A DNA stretch of 64,000 nt from JAVSMW01 sp032027005. Lineage in GTDB: Bacteria > Bacillota > Thermincolia > Thermincolales > UBA2595. Both the position numbers and the translations under genes were made by a program. The DNA lies in assembly GCA_032027005.1 (NCBI GenBank), contig JAVSMW010000002.1, positions 290,324-354,323 of the forward strand. Direction: 5' to 3'. Of this stretch, positions 7,945 to 16,253 are shown piece by piece (positions within the stretch are counted from its first letter, which is position 1; every line of letters begins with the position of its first letter). The notes beneath the pieces were generated by a model. It searched no databases. It was given only the letters and a program-made list of their open reading frames with translations, and was not told the DNA's origin.

Positions 7945-8265
7945 GTGAAACAATTTACCAGCCTGTTAATAGATTTTGAAGAAAAAGTTAAACATCTTAT
8001 GGAAGAATTGCAGTTTCTGAAGATGAGGGCTTATGCCCTGGAAGACGAAAATGAAAAACTGCGCAATGAAATAATGGATGTTTACCAATACTACCTAAAA
8101 GATGCTGGAGAGACCAAAACTGAACATGCTCAAAAGCAGGGGCAGGGTTTTGAGAATCTGATCAGACTTTACAACGAAGGATTTCATATCTGCAGCATGC
8201 ATTTCGGGCAGTTCCGTGCGGAGGGTGACTGCCTGTTCTGCATGGGTTTCCTGGAAAAAAAGTAA
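7945..8265 (+). CDS. yabA: replication initiation control protein YabA
   Basis: A 106-residue YabA homologue. In B. subtilis YabA bridges DnaA and the DnaN clamp and limits re-initiation of replication. The N-terminal half is a coiled coil (about residues 5-45, rich in E, K and L) that forms the tetramer. The C-terminal zinc domain has the pattern HICSMHFGQFR...CLFC. The start is GTG 7945 behind GGGAGGTGG. It follows holB and ricT exactly as in B. subtilis. Confidence 0.92.
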   Translation: MKQFTSLLIDFEEKVKHLMEELQFLKMRAYALEDENEKLRNEIMDVYQYYLKDAGETKTEHAQKQGQGFENLIRLYNEGFHICSMHFGQFRAEGDCLFCMGFLEKK

Positions 8266-8282
8266 CATCCGGAGTGGTACCC

Positions 8283-9056
8283 ATGAATGGTGATAATGAC
8301 AGAGAATTTATGCTTCATGATAATGAACGGTTAGATGACCTTGTCCGGGGAGGTCTGCGCATTATTCAGTCTTCTAAATCCTTTTGTTTTTCTATGGATG
8401 CAGTGTTATTGGCCAATTTTACTTCTGTCAAGAAGGGGGACAGGGTTGTTGACCTGGGAACAGGTACTGCTGTCATCCCTTTACTTATTTCCACCCGCAA
8501 CCTGGCTTCTAAAATAGTTGGCCTGGAAATTCAGGAAGAGAGTGTGGAACGGGCTAAACGAACAGTCCGCGGAAATGGCTTAGAAGAATTGATAGAAATA
8601 ATCCAGCTTGATATCCGTGAGGCCGAGTCGGTTCTTGGGGTGGGGGGGATTGATCTGGTAGTCTCAAATCCGCCATACCTGCCTGTAGGCCGTGGTATGC
8701 AGAACCGGGAGGATCCCATTGCCATTGCCAGGCATGAGGTTTGCTGCAATTTGGCGACAGTTGTTCATGCCGCTTCGCGTCTGGTGAAATACGGCGGCCG
8801 GGTTGCTATGGTCCACCGTCCCGACAGATTAACAGATATTATTTTAGAAATGAATAATTGCCGGTTATTTCCAAGGCGGTTGCAGATGGTTTATCCCAGG
8901 CCTGATAAGAGGCCGAATATGGTATTGATAGAGGCTCAGTATGGGAGTAAACCGGAGCTTGTTATCCTGGAGCCCTTTGTAGTCTATAACGAAAATGGTA
9001 TGTATACACAGCAATTTTGGAATACATATTACCCAGGCATGCCTTACCCTCGATAG
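8283..9056 (+). CDS. trmN6: tRNA1(Val) adenine-37 N6-methyltransferase
   Basis: A 257-residue class I SAM-dependent methyltransferase of the YabB/TrmN6 (YfiC) family, predicted to methylate A37 of tRNA-Val. Motif I is VVDLGTGTAVIPLL (about residues 52-65), and the N6-adenine catalytic motif is SNPPYLP (about 132-138). The ATG at 8283 lies nine bases after GGAG. A GTG at 8274 overlaps that ribosome site and is unlikely. It sits between yabA and yazA as in B. subtilis. Confidence 0.92.
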   Translation: MNGDNDREFMLHDNERLDDLVRGGLRIIQSSKSFCFSMDAVLLANFTSVKKGDRVVDLGTGTAVIPLLISTRNLASKIVGLEIQEESVERAKRTVRGNGLEELIEIIQLDIREAESVLGVGGIDLVVSNPPYLPVGRGMQNREDPIAIARHEVCCNLATVVHAASRLVKYGGRVAMVHRPDRLTDIILEMNNCRLFPRRLQMVYPRPDKRPNMVLIEAQYGSKPELVILEPFVVYNENGMYTQQFWNTYYPGMPYPR

Positions 9057-9068
9057 GGGGCGATTTGT

Positions 9069-9329
9069 ATGAATAAAAGATATTTCACATATATAATCAG
9101 GTGTAAAAACGGTATTTTGTACACAGGTTATACCAATGATCTAGTAAAACGCATAGCTCAGCATAATGAGAACAAGGGGGCCAAGTTCACCAGAGGGCGG
9201 GGACCGGTGGCCCTTGTCTATTTTGAGGAGTTCCCTACCAGGGGAGAAGCCATGGCCAGGGAAATAAAAATTAAAAGACTGTCCAGGCCGGAAAAAGAAA
9301 AATTAATCAGTGGTGACGAAAGTGAATGA
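9069..9329 (+). CDS. yazA: GIY-YIG nuclease-like protein
   Basis: An 86-residue UPF0213 protein with a compact GIY-YIG fold. The hallmark appears as YFTYIIRCKNGILYTGYT, followed by the conserved arginine in KRIAQHN and a glutamate in YFEEFPT. Proteins of this group are single nuclease domains with no confirmed cellular role. The reading frame overlaps rsmI by 20 bases, which argues for coupled translation. Confidence 0.9.
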   Translation: MNKRYFTYIIRCKNGILYTGYTNDLVKRIAQHNENKGAKFTRGRGPVALVYFEEFPTRGEAMAREIKIKRLSRPEKEKLISGDESE

Positions 9330-10191
9330 TGACACTGCCAGGGGAATTTTATATGTTTGTGCCACTCCAATAGGCAACCTCGAGGACATCACGTTGAGGG
9401 CCAAAAGAATCTTGCAGGAAGTTGATTTAATCGCTGCAGAAGATACGCGTCATACCAGAAAACTTCTGAGTTTTTATGACATTCATACTCCGCTGACGAG
9501 TTATCATGAACACAACAAATGGGATAAAGGGCCAAAGCTTATCGGCGAGCTGAGTACGGGAAAAAATATTGCACTGGTATCTGACGCCGGCACCCCGGGT
9601 ATTTCCGATCCAGGACAGGATTTGGTCAGACTGGCTGCAGAGGCAGGGATAGCAGTTGTGCCCATCCCGGGTGCTTCGGCTGTAGTTTCGGCATTGGTTA
9701 TTTCAGGCCTGCCTACTGATCGGTTTTGTTTTGAAGGTTTTCTGCCCAGAACCAAAAAAGAACGGCGGACTATGATTGAGCAGTGGGTGAGAGAACAGAG
9801 AACCATTGTGTTTTATGAATCCCCATACCGCCTGGTGAAGACTCTTGAGGAGTTAAGCGCGCAGTTTGGTGAAAGGAATATTGCTGTCACCAGGGAGTTA
9901 ACGAAAGCTCACGAAGAGGTAGTCAGGGGCACGCTGCTTGAAGCCCTTCGGTACTTTAAGGAAAATTCACCTAAAGGGGAAATCGCAGTCATTATTCAGG
10001 GTACCAATAAAAACACCGAAGCCCCACCCCAGGGGCCTGTCGATGTTAGTGGATATGTCAGCAATTTAGTGCTCCAGGGGTATAACAAAAAAGATGCGAT
10101 CAAAGATGCTGCCCGTTTGCTGGGAGTTAGTAAAAGGGAAGTTTATGACACCATTCTGAAAGCGGAGGAAAAGAGACCGGAGAGAACATAA
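9310..10191 (+). CDS. rsmI: 16S rRNA 2'-O-methyltransferase RsmI
   Basis: A 293-residue tetrapyrrole-methylase-fold enzyme that 2'-O-methylates C1402 of 16S rRNA. Typical motifs are LYVCATPIGNLEDITLRA near the N-terminus, AAEDTRHTRKLL, SDAGTPGISDPG and IPGASAVVSAL. The end carries a small helical domain. The start is uncertain: GTG 9310, GTG 9313 or GTG 9322, all inside the end of yazA. The terminator after it closes the gin-to-rsmI segment. Confidence 0.94.
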   Translation: MVTKVNDDTARGILYVCATPIGNLEDITLRAKRILQEVDLIAAEDTRHTRKLLSFYDIHTPLTSYHEHNKWDKGPKLIGELSTGKNIALVSDAGTPGISDPGQDLVRLAAEAGIAVVPIPGASAVVSALVISGLPTDRFCFEGFLPRTKKERRTMIEQWVREQRTIVFYESPYRLVKTLEELSAQFGERNIAVTRELTKAHEEVVRGTLLEALRYFKENSPKGEIAVIIQGTNKNTEAPPQGPVDVSGYVSNLVLQGYNKKDAIKDAARLLGVSKREVYDTILKAEEKRPERT

Positions 10192-10290
10192 AAGCCCGTT
10201 TAGCCTGAAAGCTGATTTGGCAAGGCCGGAAGTATACTAGTGGTACACTGGCGGCCTTGCCAATCTTGAGTTCAAGCCAGACGGGTTTTA
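10190..10290. terminator. large convergent hairpin, rsmI/abrB
   Basis: A nested hairpin between two converging genes. The outer arms are AAAAGCCCGT and ACGGGTTTT. The inner 12-bp stem TTGGCAAGGCCG / CGGCCTTGCCAA (10217-10228/10252-10263) is perfect. The T run at the right end would end rsmI transcription; the A run at the left end would serve abrB from the other side. Confidence 0.75.
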
Positions 10291-10333
10291 TGAACGGACC
10301 GTGAGAAAAGCAATCTTCCTTTTAGAATAAAAT

Positions 10334-10588
10334 TTACTCTCCGGCAGCACGAGCCATTGAATGGGAACATTCTTTGCAAACGTTTTTTCCACGATAATTT
10401 TGGATATCGTCTGCACTACCGCAAAATACACAAGCTGGTTCATACTTTTTAAGAACGATTTTTTCGCTATCAACGTAGATTTCCAAAGCATCTTTTTCAT
10501 CGATACCTAACGTTCTTCTAAGCTCTATAGGGATAACTACCCTACCCAGCTCGTCCACCTTACGAACGATACCTGTAGATTTCATCAA
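10334..10588 (-). CDS. abrB: transition state regulator AbrB
   Basis: An 84-residue AbrB-type DNA-binding protein. The N-terminal swapped-hairpin domain reads KSTGIVRKVDELGRVVIP, nearly identical to B. subtilis AbrB. The C-terminal half carries CVFCGSAD and VCKECSH, two CxxC pairs that could bind zinc; B. subtilis AbrB lacks this pattern, having a single cysteine. It would repress post-exponential genes during growth. Its promoter and Spo0A boxes are described separately. Its position between rsmI and metG matches B. subtilis. Confidence 0.93.
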   Translation of the reverse strand: MMKSTGIVRKVDELGRVVIPIELRRTLGIDEKDALEIYVDSEKIVLKKYEPACVFCGSADDIQNYRGKNVCKECSHSMARAAGE

Positions 10589-10610
10589 TTATTCTCCCCT
10601 TCCATTGAGT

Positions 10611-10617
10611 TTCGACA
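10611..10617 (-). promoter_or_regulatory. Spo0A box inside abrB leader
   Basis: A perfect TGTCGAA on the minus strand, about ten bases downstream of the predicted abrB start point. In B. subtilis, Spo0A boxes lie at the same place and let Spo0A~P repress abrB. Confidence 0.75.
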
Positions 10618-10632
10618 ATTTATTACAAGTAA

Positions 10633-10661
10633 ATGATACCAGCGATTCCAGTAAAAGTCAA
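10633..10661 (-). promoter_or_regulatory. sigma-A promoter of abrB
   Basis: Read on the minus strand: TTGACT, a 17-base spacer, then TATCAT. Transcription would start near 10626, about 38 bases before the abrB start codon. Confidence 0.75.
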
Positions 10662-10765
10662 TCCCTTTTTTTTAAAAAAAAGGCAATTTTCCTGATGTGT
10701 CTAGTCATCGGCCGTTTTCGCGGATCGGCCGGGAGATGGCATGATACCAAGGTGTTTGCAGGTTT

Positions 10766-10791
10766 TTCGACAAAATTCTCACTCTTCGACA
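10766..10791 (-). promoter_or_regulatory. paired Spo0A boxes upstream of abrB
   Basis: Two more perfect boxes (TTCGACA on the plus strand at 10766-10772 and 10785-10791), 19 bases apart, about 140-165 bases upstream of the predicted abrB start point. They lie between abrB and the metG promoter, so they could serve either gene. Confidence 0.6.
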
Positions 10792-10854
10792 CGGCAAATT
10801 TACATTTTTCCTTGGAAAAGCGGGTTGAATTTTTTGCTTCGTTTCAGGGAAAAC

Positions 10855-10883
10855 TTGACAAAAGGATATTTTGTAGTTATCAT
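10855..10883 (+). promoter_or_regulatory. sigma-A promoter of metG
   Basis: TTGACA, 17 bases, TATCAT. It lies just upstream of the T-box leader and predicts a leader of about 330 bases. Confidence 0.75.
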
Positions 10884-10935
10884 CTTACTATATATCCAAT
10901 TGTAATGAAGGGGAAGAGTAAATACTGCAGTATCT

Positions 10936-11195
10936 GATCAGAGAGCAGGGGTTAGGTGCAAGCCCTGCCGGAGAAAGAGTGTTGAACATGGCCCCTGAAC
11001 AGCAGGCTGAAATTTTTGAAGATTAAGCCGGGCCGGTTAAGCCCCGTTATCATGCTTCGGGCATCGAGGAGAATCCGTGCCTGGTTAAGGCTCATGCTTT
11101 TTGACTGAGCGAAAAAGGGTGGTACCACGAGAAATACCTTTCGTCCCTTTGTATAGACGTATGTCTATATATACGGACAGGAAGGTTTTTTTTAT
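10936..11195 (+). promoter_or_regulatory. T-box leader, methionine type
   Basis: A T-box riboswitch that reads uncharged tRNA and controls metG. Stem I is closed by CAGGGG / CCCCTG. The specifier loop reads GAAC-ATG-G, placing the codon AUG (10988-10990) just before the closing arm, which fits tRNA-Met. The T-box proper, GGGTGGTACCACG (11117-11129), overlaps a terminator stem ending CTTTCGTCCCTTT (about 11138-11150). The downstream gene is methionyl-tRNA synthetase, consistent with the specifier. Confidence 0.93.
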
Positions 11196-11221
11196 ACCGT
11201 TAGAACAGAGGAGGATATAGT

Positions 11222-13183
11222 TTGAGTAAAGGGAGTTTTTACATTACCACACCGATATATTATCCGAGCGCCAATGCCCATATTGGGCATGCCTACACTA
11301 CTGTTGCGGCAGATGCTATTGTTCGTTATAAGCGCATGGTCGGGTATGATGCCAGGTTTTTAACCGGGACCGATGAACACGGCCAGAAAATTCAGCGTGC
11401 AGCCAGGGCAGAAGGGGTTCAGCCCAAGGAGTATGTTGATAAAATTGTAGCAGGTTTTCAACATCTGTGGAAAACCCTTGAGGTGTCTTATGATGATTTC
11501 ATTAGGACGACTGAGGAACGGCATAAAAAAGTAGTTCAGGATATTTTTGTGAAATTATATGAGCAGGGCGATATTTACAAATCTGAGTACGAAGGCTGGT
11601 ATTGTACTCCCTGTGAAGCGTTCTGGACGGAGCGCCAGGCAGAAGGCAAATTATGCCCTGACTGTGGCCGCCCTGTGGAATTGGTGAAGGAGGAAAGCTA
11701 CTTCTTCAGGATGTCAAAATATGCGGACAGGCTGTTAAAACATATTGAAGACCGCCCGGAATTTATTCAGCCGGTGGCCCGGCGCAATGAAATGGTGAAT
11801 TTTATCAAGCAGGGCCTGGAGGACCTTTGCGTAACAAGAACAACTTTTGACTGGGGTATTCCCGTCCCCTTTGATCCCAAACATGTCATTTATGTGTGGG
11901 TTGATGCCCTGACCAATTATTATTCGGCATTGGCAGGCGGCCGGTCTGATGACAGCCTGGTGAAAAAGTACTGGCCGGCAGATGTGCATCTGGTGGGCAA
12001 AGATATCGTGCGTTTTCATACAATTATTTGGCCTATCATCCTGATGGCTGCGGGGATTGAACTGCCTAAAAAAGTGGTCGGGCATGGCTGGCTCCTTCTG
12101 GACGGAGGGAAAATGTCAAAATCAAAGGGCAATGTGATTGATCCCGTAGCTTTGGTGGAAAAGTACGGGGTTGATGCTATCAGGTATTACCTGTTACGAG
12201 AGCTGCCTTTTGGGGCTGACGGGTACTACTCGGAAGATGCGCTAATTCAAAGGACAAATTCAGATCTGGCAAACGATCTGGGTAACCTGGTCAGCCGGTC
12301 TGTGGCCATGGTTGAGAAGTATTTTGCGGGGGAGGTGCGCCAGCCTGCCGATTATGACGAACTTGACTGGGATTTGATTAAAATTGCGGGGCAAACAGTC
12401 GAAGATTATGAACTGTTAATGGAGAAATTTGAGTTAAGCAACGCTCTGGCTGCAGTCTGGCGGTTTGTCAGCAGGGCTAACAAATATATAGATGAGACAG
12501 CACCCTGGATTTTGGCCAAAGATGAGAGTAATACAGCCAGGCTGGGCACTGTAATGTATAACTTGATGGAAGCAGTCAGGCTGATCACGGTGATGATATC
12601 GCCTTTCATGCCGAAACTGCCGGAGCGGATTTGGGAACAAACCGGTTTAGCAATAAATGAAGCTGTAACTACCTGGGAGTCAATTCAAAACTGGGGGGGA
12701 TATCCGGCCGGAACCCGGGTCCAAAGAGGGGCAGCCCTTTTCCCCAGAATTGAACTGGAAACCAAGCGAGCCAAGGGAGATGATAAAGTGGATACCGGTC
12801 AGAAAATAGAAAAACCTGAGGCAAAAGGCCCGGAGTCGGCTAAAGAAGACAAGCAGTATATTACAATTGACGATTTTGCCAAAATAGATCTGCGGTTAGC
12901 CGAAATTGTAAAGGCAGAAAAAGTTGAAAAAGCTGATAAACTTGTGAAATTGGAGGTCGCTCTTGGGGCCGAGCGGAGGACAGTTGTCGCTGGGATTGCT
13001 CTCCATTATGCAGCGGAAGAGCTGGTTGGGAAAAAAATAGTCATTGTAGCTAACCTGCAGCCGACCAAATTGCGGGGTATCTTATCAGAGGGTATGATTT
13101 TGGCTGCTTCCGACAGTGAAGGGCTGGCTATATTAACGATAGATCCAGGCAAGCACATCTCCAGTGGGTCTAAAGTAAAATAG
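11222..13183 (+). CDS. metG: methionyl-tRNA synthetase
   Basis: A 653-residue class I synthetase that charges tRNA-Met. The HIGH motif appears as ANAHIGHAYTT (about residue 20), a zinc knuckle as CTPCEAFW...LCPDCG (about 127-150), and KMSKS as KMSKSKGN (about 298). The C-terminal part from about residue 545 is an EMAP/Trbp111-type tRNA-binding domain (DFAKIDLRLAEIV), joined by a charged linker. The TTG start follows AGAGGAGGA. Control is by the T-box upstream, unlike the SAM-riboswitch control common for other methionine genes. Confidence 0.97.
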   Translation: MSKGSFYITTPIYYPSANAHIGHAYTTVAADAIVRYKRMVGYDARFLTGTDEHGQKIQRAARAEGVQPKEYVDKIVAGFQHLWKTLEVSYDDFIRTTEERHKKVVQDIFVKLYEQGDIYKSEYEGWYCTPCEAFWTERQAEGKLCPDCGRPVELVKEESYFFRMSKYADRLLKHIEDRPEFIQPVARRNEMVNFIKQGLEDLCVTRTTFDWGIPVPFDPKHVIYVWVDALTNYYSALAGGRSDDSLVKKYWPADVHLVGKDIVRFHTIIWPIILMAAGIELPKKVVGHGWLLLDGGKMSKSKGNVIDPVALVEKYGVDAIRYYLLRELPFGADGYYSEDALIQRTNSDLANDLGNLVSRSVAMVEKYFAGEVRQPADYDELDWDLIKIAGQTVEDYELLMEKFELSNALAAVWRFVSRANKYIDETAPWILAKDESNTARLGTVMYNLMEAVRLITVMISPFMPKLPERIWEQTGLAINEAVTTWESIQNWGGYPAGTRVQRGAALFPRIELETKRAKGDDKVDTGQKIEKPEAKGPESAKEDKQYITIDDFAKIDLRLAEIVKAEKVEKADKLVKLEVALGAERRTVVAGIALHYAAEELVGKKIVIVANLQPTKLRGILSEGMILAASDSEGLAILTIDPGKHISSGSKVK

Positions 13184-13222
13184 CACTCTTATTAGACAAA
13201 TCGATATCTGGTGGTGAAGTTA

Positions 13223-13990
13223 TTGTTTATAGATTCACACGCGCATTTAGACGACCTGAAGTATGACAGTGACAGGGACGAAATGCTGCAGAGGGCCAGG
13301 AATAATAAAATTTCCAAGATCATTAACGTAGGCTATGATCTGCCATCGTCTCGCCGTTCCCTGGAGCTGGCTGCTAAATATGATTTTATCTATGCTGCTG
13401 TAGGCATTCATCCTCATGATGCAGCAGAAGCCGGGGAAAATTACCTGGCAGAAATCCGGATCATGGCATCCCGGCCCAAAGTAGTGGCGATTGGAGAAAT
13501 GGGCCTGGACTACTACCGGAACCTTTCGCCCAAAGAAACTCAGCAGCGGGTTTTTCGGGAACAGATCAGGCTGGCCGCGGAGTTGGAAAAACCGATTATT
13601 ATTCATGACCGGGAAGCCCATGGGGATGTAATGACTATCCTGAGAGATGAGGGTATAGGACCGGCCAAAGGTGTCTTGCACTGTTTCTCCGGCAGCATGG
13701 AAATGGCCAGGGAATGCCTTAAGATGGGTTTCTATCTTTCTATCGCCGGACCGGTGACCTTCAGTAATGCTAACAAACTCCGTGATGTTGCGGCAAATGT
13801 GCCTATAGACAGGCTGCTAATAGAGACAGACGCCCCGTACTTAACTCCCGAACCCCACCGCGGTAAGCGAAATGAATCGGCATATGTGGCCTATGTAGGA
13901 CAGCGTATTGCCGAAATTAGGGGAATACCGGTGGCAGAACTGGCAGCGGCTGCGACGGCCAACGCAAAAAGATTATTCAGGATAAGTTAA
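13223..13990 (+). CDS. tatD: TatD family metal-dependent DNase
   Basis: A TatD-family hydrolase (YabD), about 255 residues, TIM-barrel fold with two metals. Metal ligands are visible in DSHAHLDD at the N-terminus, GEMGLDYYR, IIHDREAHGD, LHCFSGS and the late ETDAPYLTP. Members act as 3'-5' exonucleases or D-aminoacyl-tRNA deacylases. The likely start is TTG 13223 after GGTGGTG. A GTG at 13211 or 13214 would add four residues and overlap that site. It follows metG as in B. subtilis. Confidence 0.93.
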   Translation: MFIDSHAHLDDLKYDSDRDEMLQRARNNKISKIINVGYDLPSSRRSLELAAKYDFIYAAVGIHPHDAAEAGENYLAEIRIMASRPKVVAIGEMGLDYYRNLSPKETQQRVFREQIRLAAELEKPIIIHDREAHGDVMTILRDEGIGPAKGVLHCFSGSMEMARECLKMGFYLSIAGPVTFSNANKLRDVAANVPIDRLLIETDAPYLTPEPHRGKRNESAYVAYVGQRIAEIRGIPVAELAAAATANAKRLFRIS

Positions 13991-13991
13991 T

Positions 13992-14018
13992 AAGCCCCGT
14001 TCGGGGCTTTATTTTTTT
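13992..14018 (+). terminator. terminator after tatD
   Basis: The stem AAGCCCCG / CGGGGCTT with a three-base loop, then A and a T run. Confidence 0.9.
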
Positions 14019-14166
14019 GCCCAATATTTCCCTTTTTTCGTCAATCATTTTGCTATTATCCGTCCATGAAGTGACAAGTTTCTGGCGGGGGCTGTATTAA
14101 AATGTTAAGCAAGAGAGGTCGTCTAACCAGACAGGTTCGTCCAACCTTGGCATTGGAGGGAAGTAT

Positions 14167-15045
14167 ATGAACGGTTTTAAAGACGGCACAGTCAAATTAA
14201 GGAGCAGACAAAAAAATGATTCACCTTTGACTGGCTTTATTTGCCTGACCCTGATAGTCATAGCTGTAATTTTATTTATGATTGCATCGGTTAACAAAGT
14301 CACGGTGCAGTTGGGGGATAAAACCTCCACCTATTATACATTTGCGCCTACTGTCGCGGATGTACTGGATGAAGCGGGGGTAAAGGGACCATTTGGTTTG
14401 CCTAAGAATCCCGACCTGCTTGCCGAGGGAGAGACCATTAGCTATTTATGTGTGTCAGAGCCCCTTGATACGGGCGTCCAGGATGATATGGTGATTCAAA
14501 TATACCGGGACACCATTAAGAAGTCTGTGGAAAACCAAGCTATAGCCATTCCCGTAAAAAGGAAATGGGATATTTTTATGGCGGCAGGTGAAGAGCGCGT
14601 AGTGGACCCGGGGAAAGCCGGTCTATTGCAAAATACCTATCTGAATTTCTATCGTGATGATGAATTAAAATGGAAAGAGCGGGTTCACAGCAGGCGTGTT
14701 ATCGAACCATTAACACGGATAATTGCTTCGGGTTCCTATGCGGCAATTTCGCGGCAGGGTGTCAGCTACAGCGGCAAACCGCAGAAATTTGAAGCAACCG
14801 CTTATGCCCCGACAGGCTACCGTACTGCCGTAGGAGCTAAAACCAGGCGTGGGATAGTAGCGGTAGATCCTAAGGTAATTCCCCAGGGTACCCATATGTT
14901 TATCAAAGGATACGGCTATGCTGTCGCTGCCGACACCGGCGGAGCCATCAAAGGACGGAAGGTAGACCTGTTTTTTGAAACCCGTAAAGATGCCATAAAG
15001 TGGGGACGACGCCCTGTGGATATTTATTTTCTGGAAGAACAATAA
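14167..15045 (+). CDS. 3D-domain cell wall protein, paralogue 1
   Basis: A 292-residue membrane-anchored or secreted protein. One hydrophobic segment (about residues 18-38) follows a basic N-terminus. A DUF348-like stretch follows it. The C-terminal 3D domain (about 208-292) reads EATAYAPTGYRTAVG, GIVAVDPKVIPQGT and DTGGAIKGRKVDLFF, with the three aspartates that name the domain. This domain is an endolytic transglycosylase/MltA-type fold found in Sps/YabE/YocH proteins. Unlike paralogue 2 it lacks a recognisable G5 domain and has only one DUF348-like repeat. GGAGGG precedes the ATG. A role in wall remodelling or spore germination is an inference. Confidence 0.85.
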   Translation: MNGFKDGTVKLRSRQKNDSPLTGFICLTLIVIAVILFMIASVNKVTVQLGDKTSTYYTFAPTVADVLDEAGVKGPFGLPKNPDLLAEGETISYLCVSEPLDTGVQDDMVIQIYRDTIKKSVENQAIAIPVKRKWDIFMAAGEERVVDPGKAGLLQNTYLNFYRDDELKWKERVHSRRVIEPLTRIIASGSYAAISRQGVSYSGKPQKFEATAYAPTGYRTAVGAKTRRGIVAVDPKVIPQGTHMFIKGYGYAVAADTGGAIKGRKVDLFFETRKDAIKWGRRPVDIYFLEEQ

Positions 15046-15046
15046 T

Positions 15047-15118
15047 TAGTGGCTAGTGGCTAGTGGCTAGTGCTAGTGTTTTTCACTGACAACTGGCCAC
15101 TGACCACTCGTCACTTTT
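15047..15118. repeat. TAGTGGC direct repeats in a hairpin
   Basis: Four tandem, slightly decayed TAGTGGC units face a right arm with ACTGGCCACTGACCACT, then TTTTTG. It probably works as a terminator of paralogue 1. Confidence 0.6.
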
Positions 15119-15121
15119 TGA

Positions 15122-15151
15122 TTGACAAATCTTCCTGTTTTGGGTTAAAAT
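15122..15151 (+). promoter_or_regulatory. sigma-A promoter of 3D paralogue 2
   Basis: TTGACA, 18 bases, TAAAAT. The predicted start point near 15158 rules out a TTG start at 15154 and supports ATG 15193. Confidence 0.7.
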
Positions 15152-15192
15152 AGTTGCAACCCCTTTCTAAAAAAAGAGAGAGGAGTGGTTGG

Positions 15193-16182
15193 ATGCAGTC
15201 ATACACCTCCCCGAGACAGTTCTTGGGCTTAAACCGGCTGGTCTATTGGTTCCTCGGGGTCGTTGTAGCAGCTGGACTACTATTAACGGGATTTTATTAT
15301 AACAGGCATGAAACCAGGATTTTTTCAGATGGCAAACAAACTCAACTGATTATGAGAGGCGGTACGGTAGCCGACGCTCTTAACACGGCGGGTATCTCTC
15401 TTGGTGAAAAAGATATTGTCGAACCTCCTGTAGGTACAAAGTTAACCGGCGATATATCTGTGCAAGTCACCAGGATGATCCGGGTTACCTTAACTGCTGA
15501 TGGCAATACAGGGGAATATTGGGTATTACCCGGCACTGTCGGTGATACCTTAAACAAGCTTAATGTTTCATTGAATTCCGGCGACCAGGTGATTCCCGAT
15601 ACTGCCAATACGCTGAAATCAGGGGACCAGATAGAGGTTATCCGTTTCAGCAGTAAATATTTGGAACAGTCTGTAAATATTCCCTTTAAAACTGTACGCC
15701 GTGACGACAACTCTATGGAACGTGGGGCAACAAGCGTTGTTCAGCAAGGCAAGGAAGGTCTGGCCCAAAAGACGGTTAAAATTACCCTGAGAAACGGGAA
15801 AGAGGTTTCCCGGGAAATTGTTGGCGAAAAAGTGGTGCGCCAGCCGGTTAATAAGATTGTGGCCGTGGGAACAGTTAAAACAAAGACAGTTTCCCGCGAT
15901 GGCACTATTAAGTTTTCAAAGGCACTGCAGATGAATGCCAGTGCATATAGTCATACAGGAAGAAATACCGCCAGCGGTATTTATCCTAAAAAAGGGGCAG
16001 TGGCAGTAGACCCCAATATCATTCCCATGGGTACCAAATTATACATAGATGGCTATGGATACGGCACGGCCCTTGATGTCGGAAGTGCAATTAAAGGGAA
16101 CAAAATCGATTTGTTTTTTGAAACCGAGACCCAGGCTCGGAAATGGGGGCGGCGTCCCGTAAAAGTGTACATTTTAGAATAG
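15193..16182 (+). CDS. DUF348-G5-3D protein (YabE/RpfB-like), paralogue 2
   Basis: A 329-residue protein with a single N-terminal membrane segment (about residues 17-37). It is followed by two DUF348 repeats (about 45-85 and 98-145, each with a VADALN or VGDTLN core), a G5 domain (about 150-230, with GKEGLAQKTVKITLRNGKE) and a C-terminal 3D domain (about 245-329: NASAYSHTGRNTASG, AVDPNIIPMGT, DVGSAIKGNKIDLFFET). This is the domain order of B. subtilis YabE and RpfB-like factors, with 3D in place of the lysozyme-like domain. AGGAG lies seven bases before the ATG. It likely acts in wall turnover or revival from dormancy. Confidence 0.9.
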   Translation: MQSYTSPRQFLGLNRLVYWFLGVVVAAGLLLTGFYYNRHETRIFSDGKQTQLIMRGGTVADALNTAGISLGEKDIVEPPVGTKLTGDISVQVTRMIRVTLTADGNTGEYWVLPGTVGDTLNKLNVSLNSGDQVIPDTANTLKSGDQIEVIRFSSKYLEQSVNIPFKTVRRDDNSMERGATSVVQQGKEGLAQKTVKITLRNGKEVSREIVGEKVVRQPVNKIVAVGTVKTKTVSRDGTIKFSKALQMNASAYSHTGRNTASGIYPKKGAVAVDPNIIPMGTKLYIDGYGYGTALDVGSAIKGNKIDLFFETETQARKWGRRPVKVYILE

Positions 16183-16208
16183 AACAGATGCCTTTTATGG
16201 CAAATTAG

Positions 16209-16240
16209 AGGGGAGAGGTAAATACCTTATCCCCTTTTTG
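16209..16240 (+). terminator. terminator before ksgA
   Basis: The stem GGGGAGAGGTA / TACCTTATCCCC (one mismatch) is followed by five T residues. The ksgA ribosome site follows 11 bases later, so it could also act as an attenuator. Confidence 0.75.
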
Positions 16241-16253
16241 TTTAGGAGGTTTT

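Noticed and set aside
10605..10937. 110-residue frame between abrB and metG
   Set aside because: It covers the abrB promoter, Spo0A boxes and the metG promoter; it has no ribosome site or recognisable protein.
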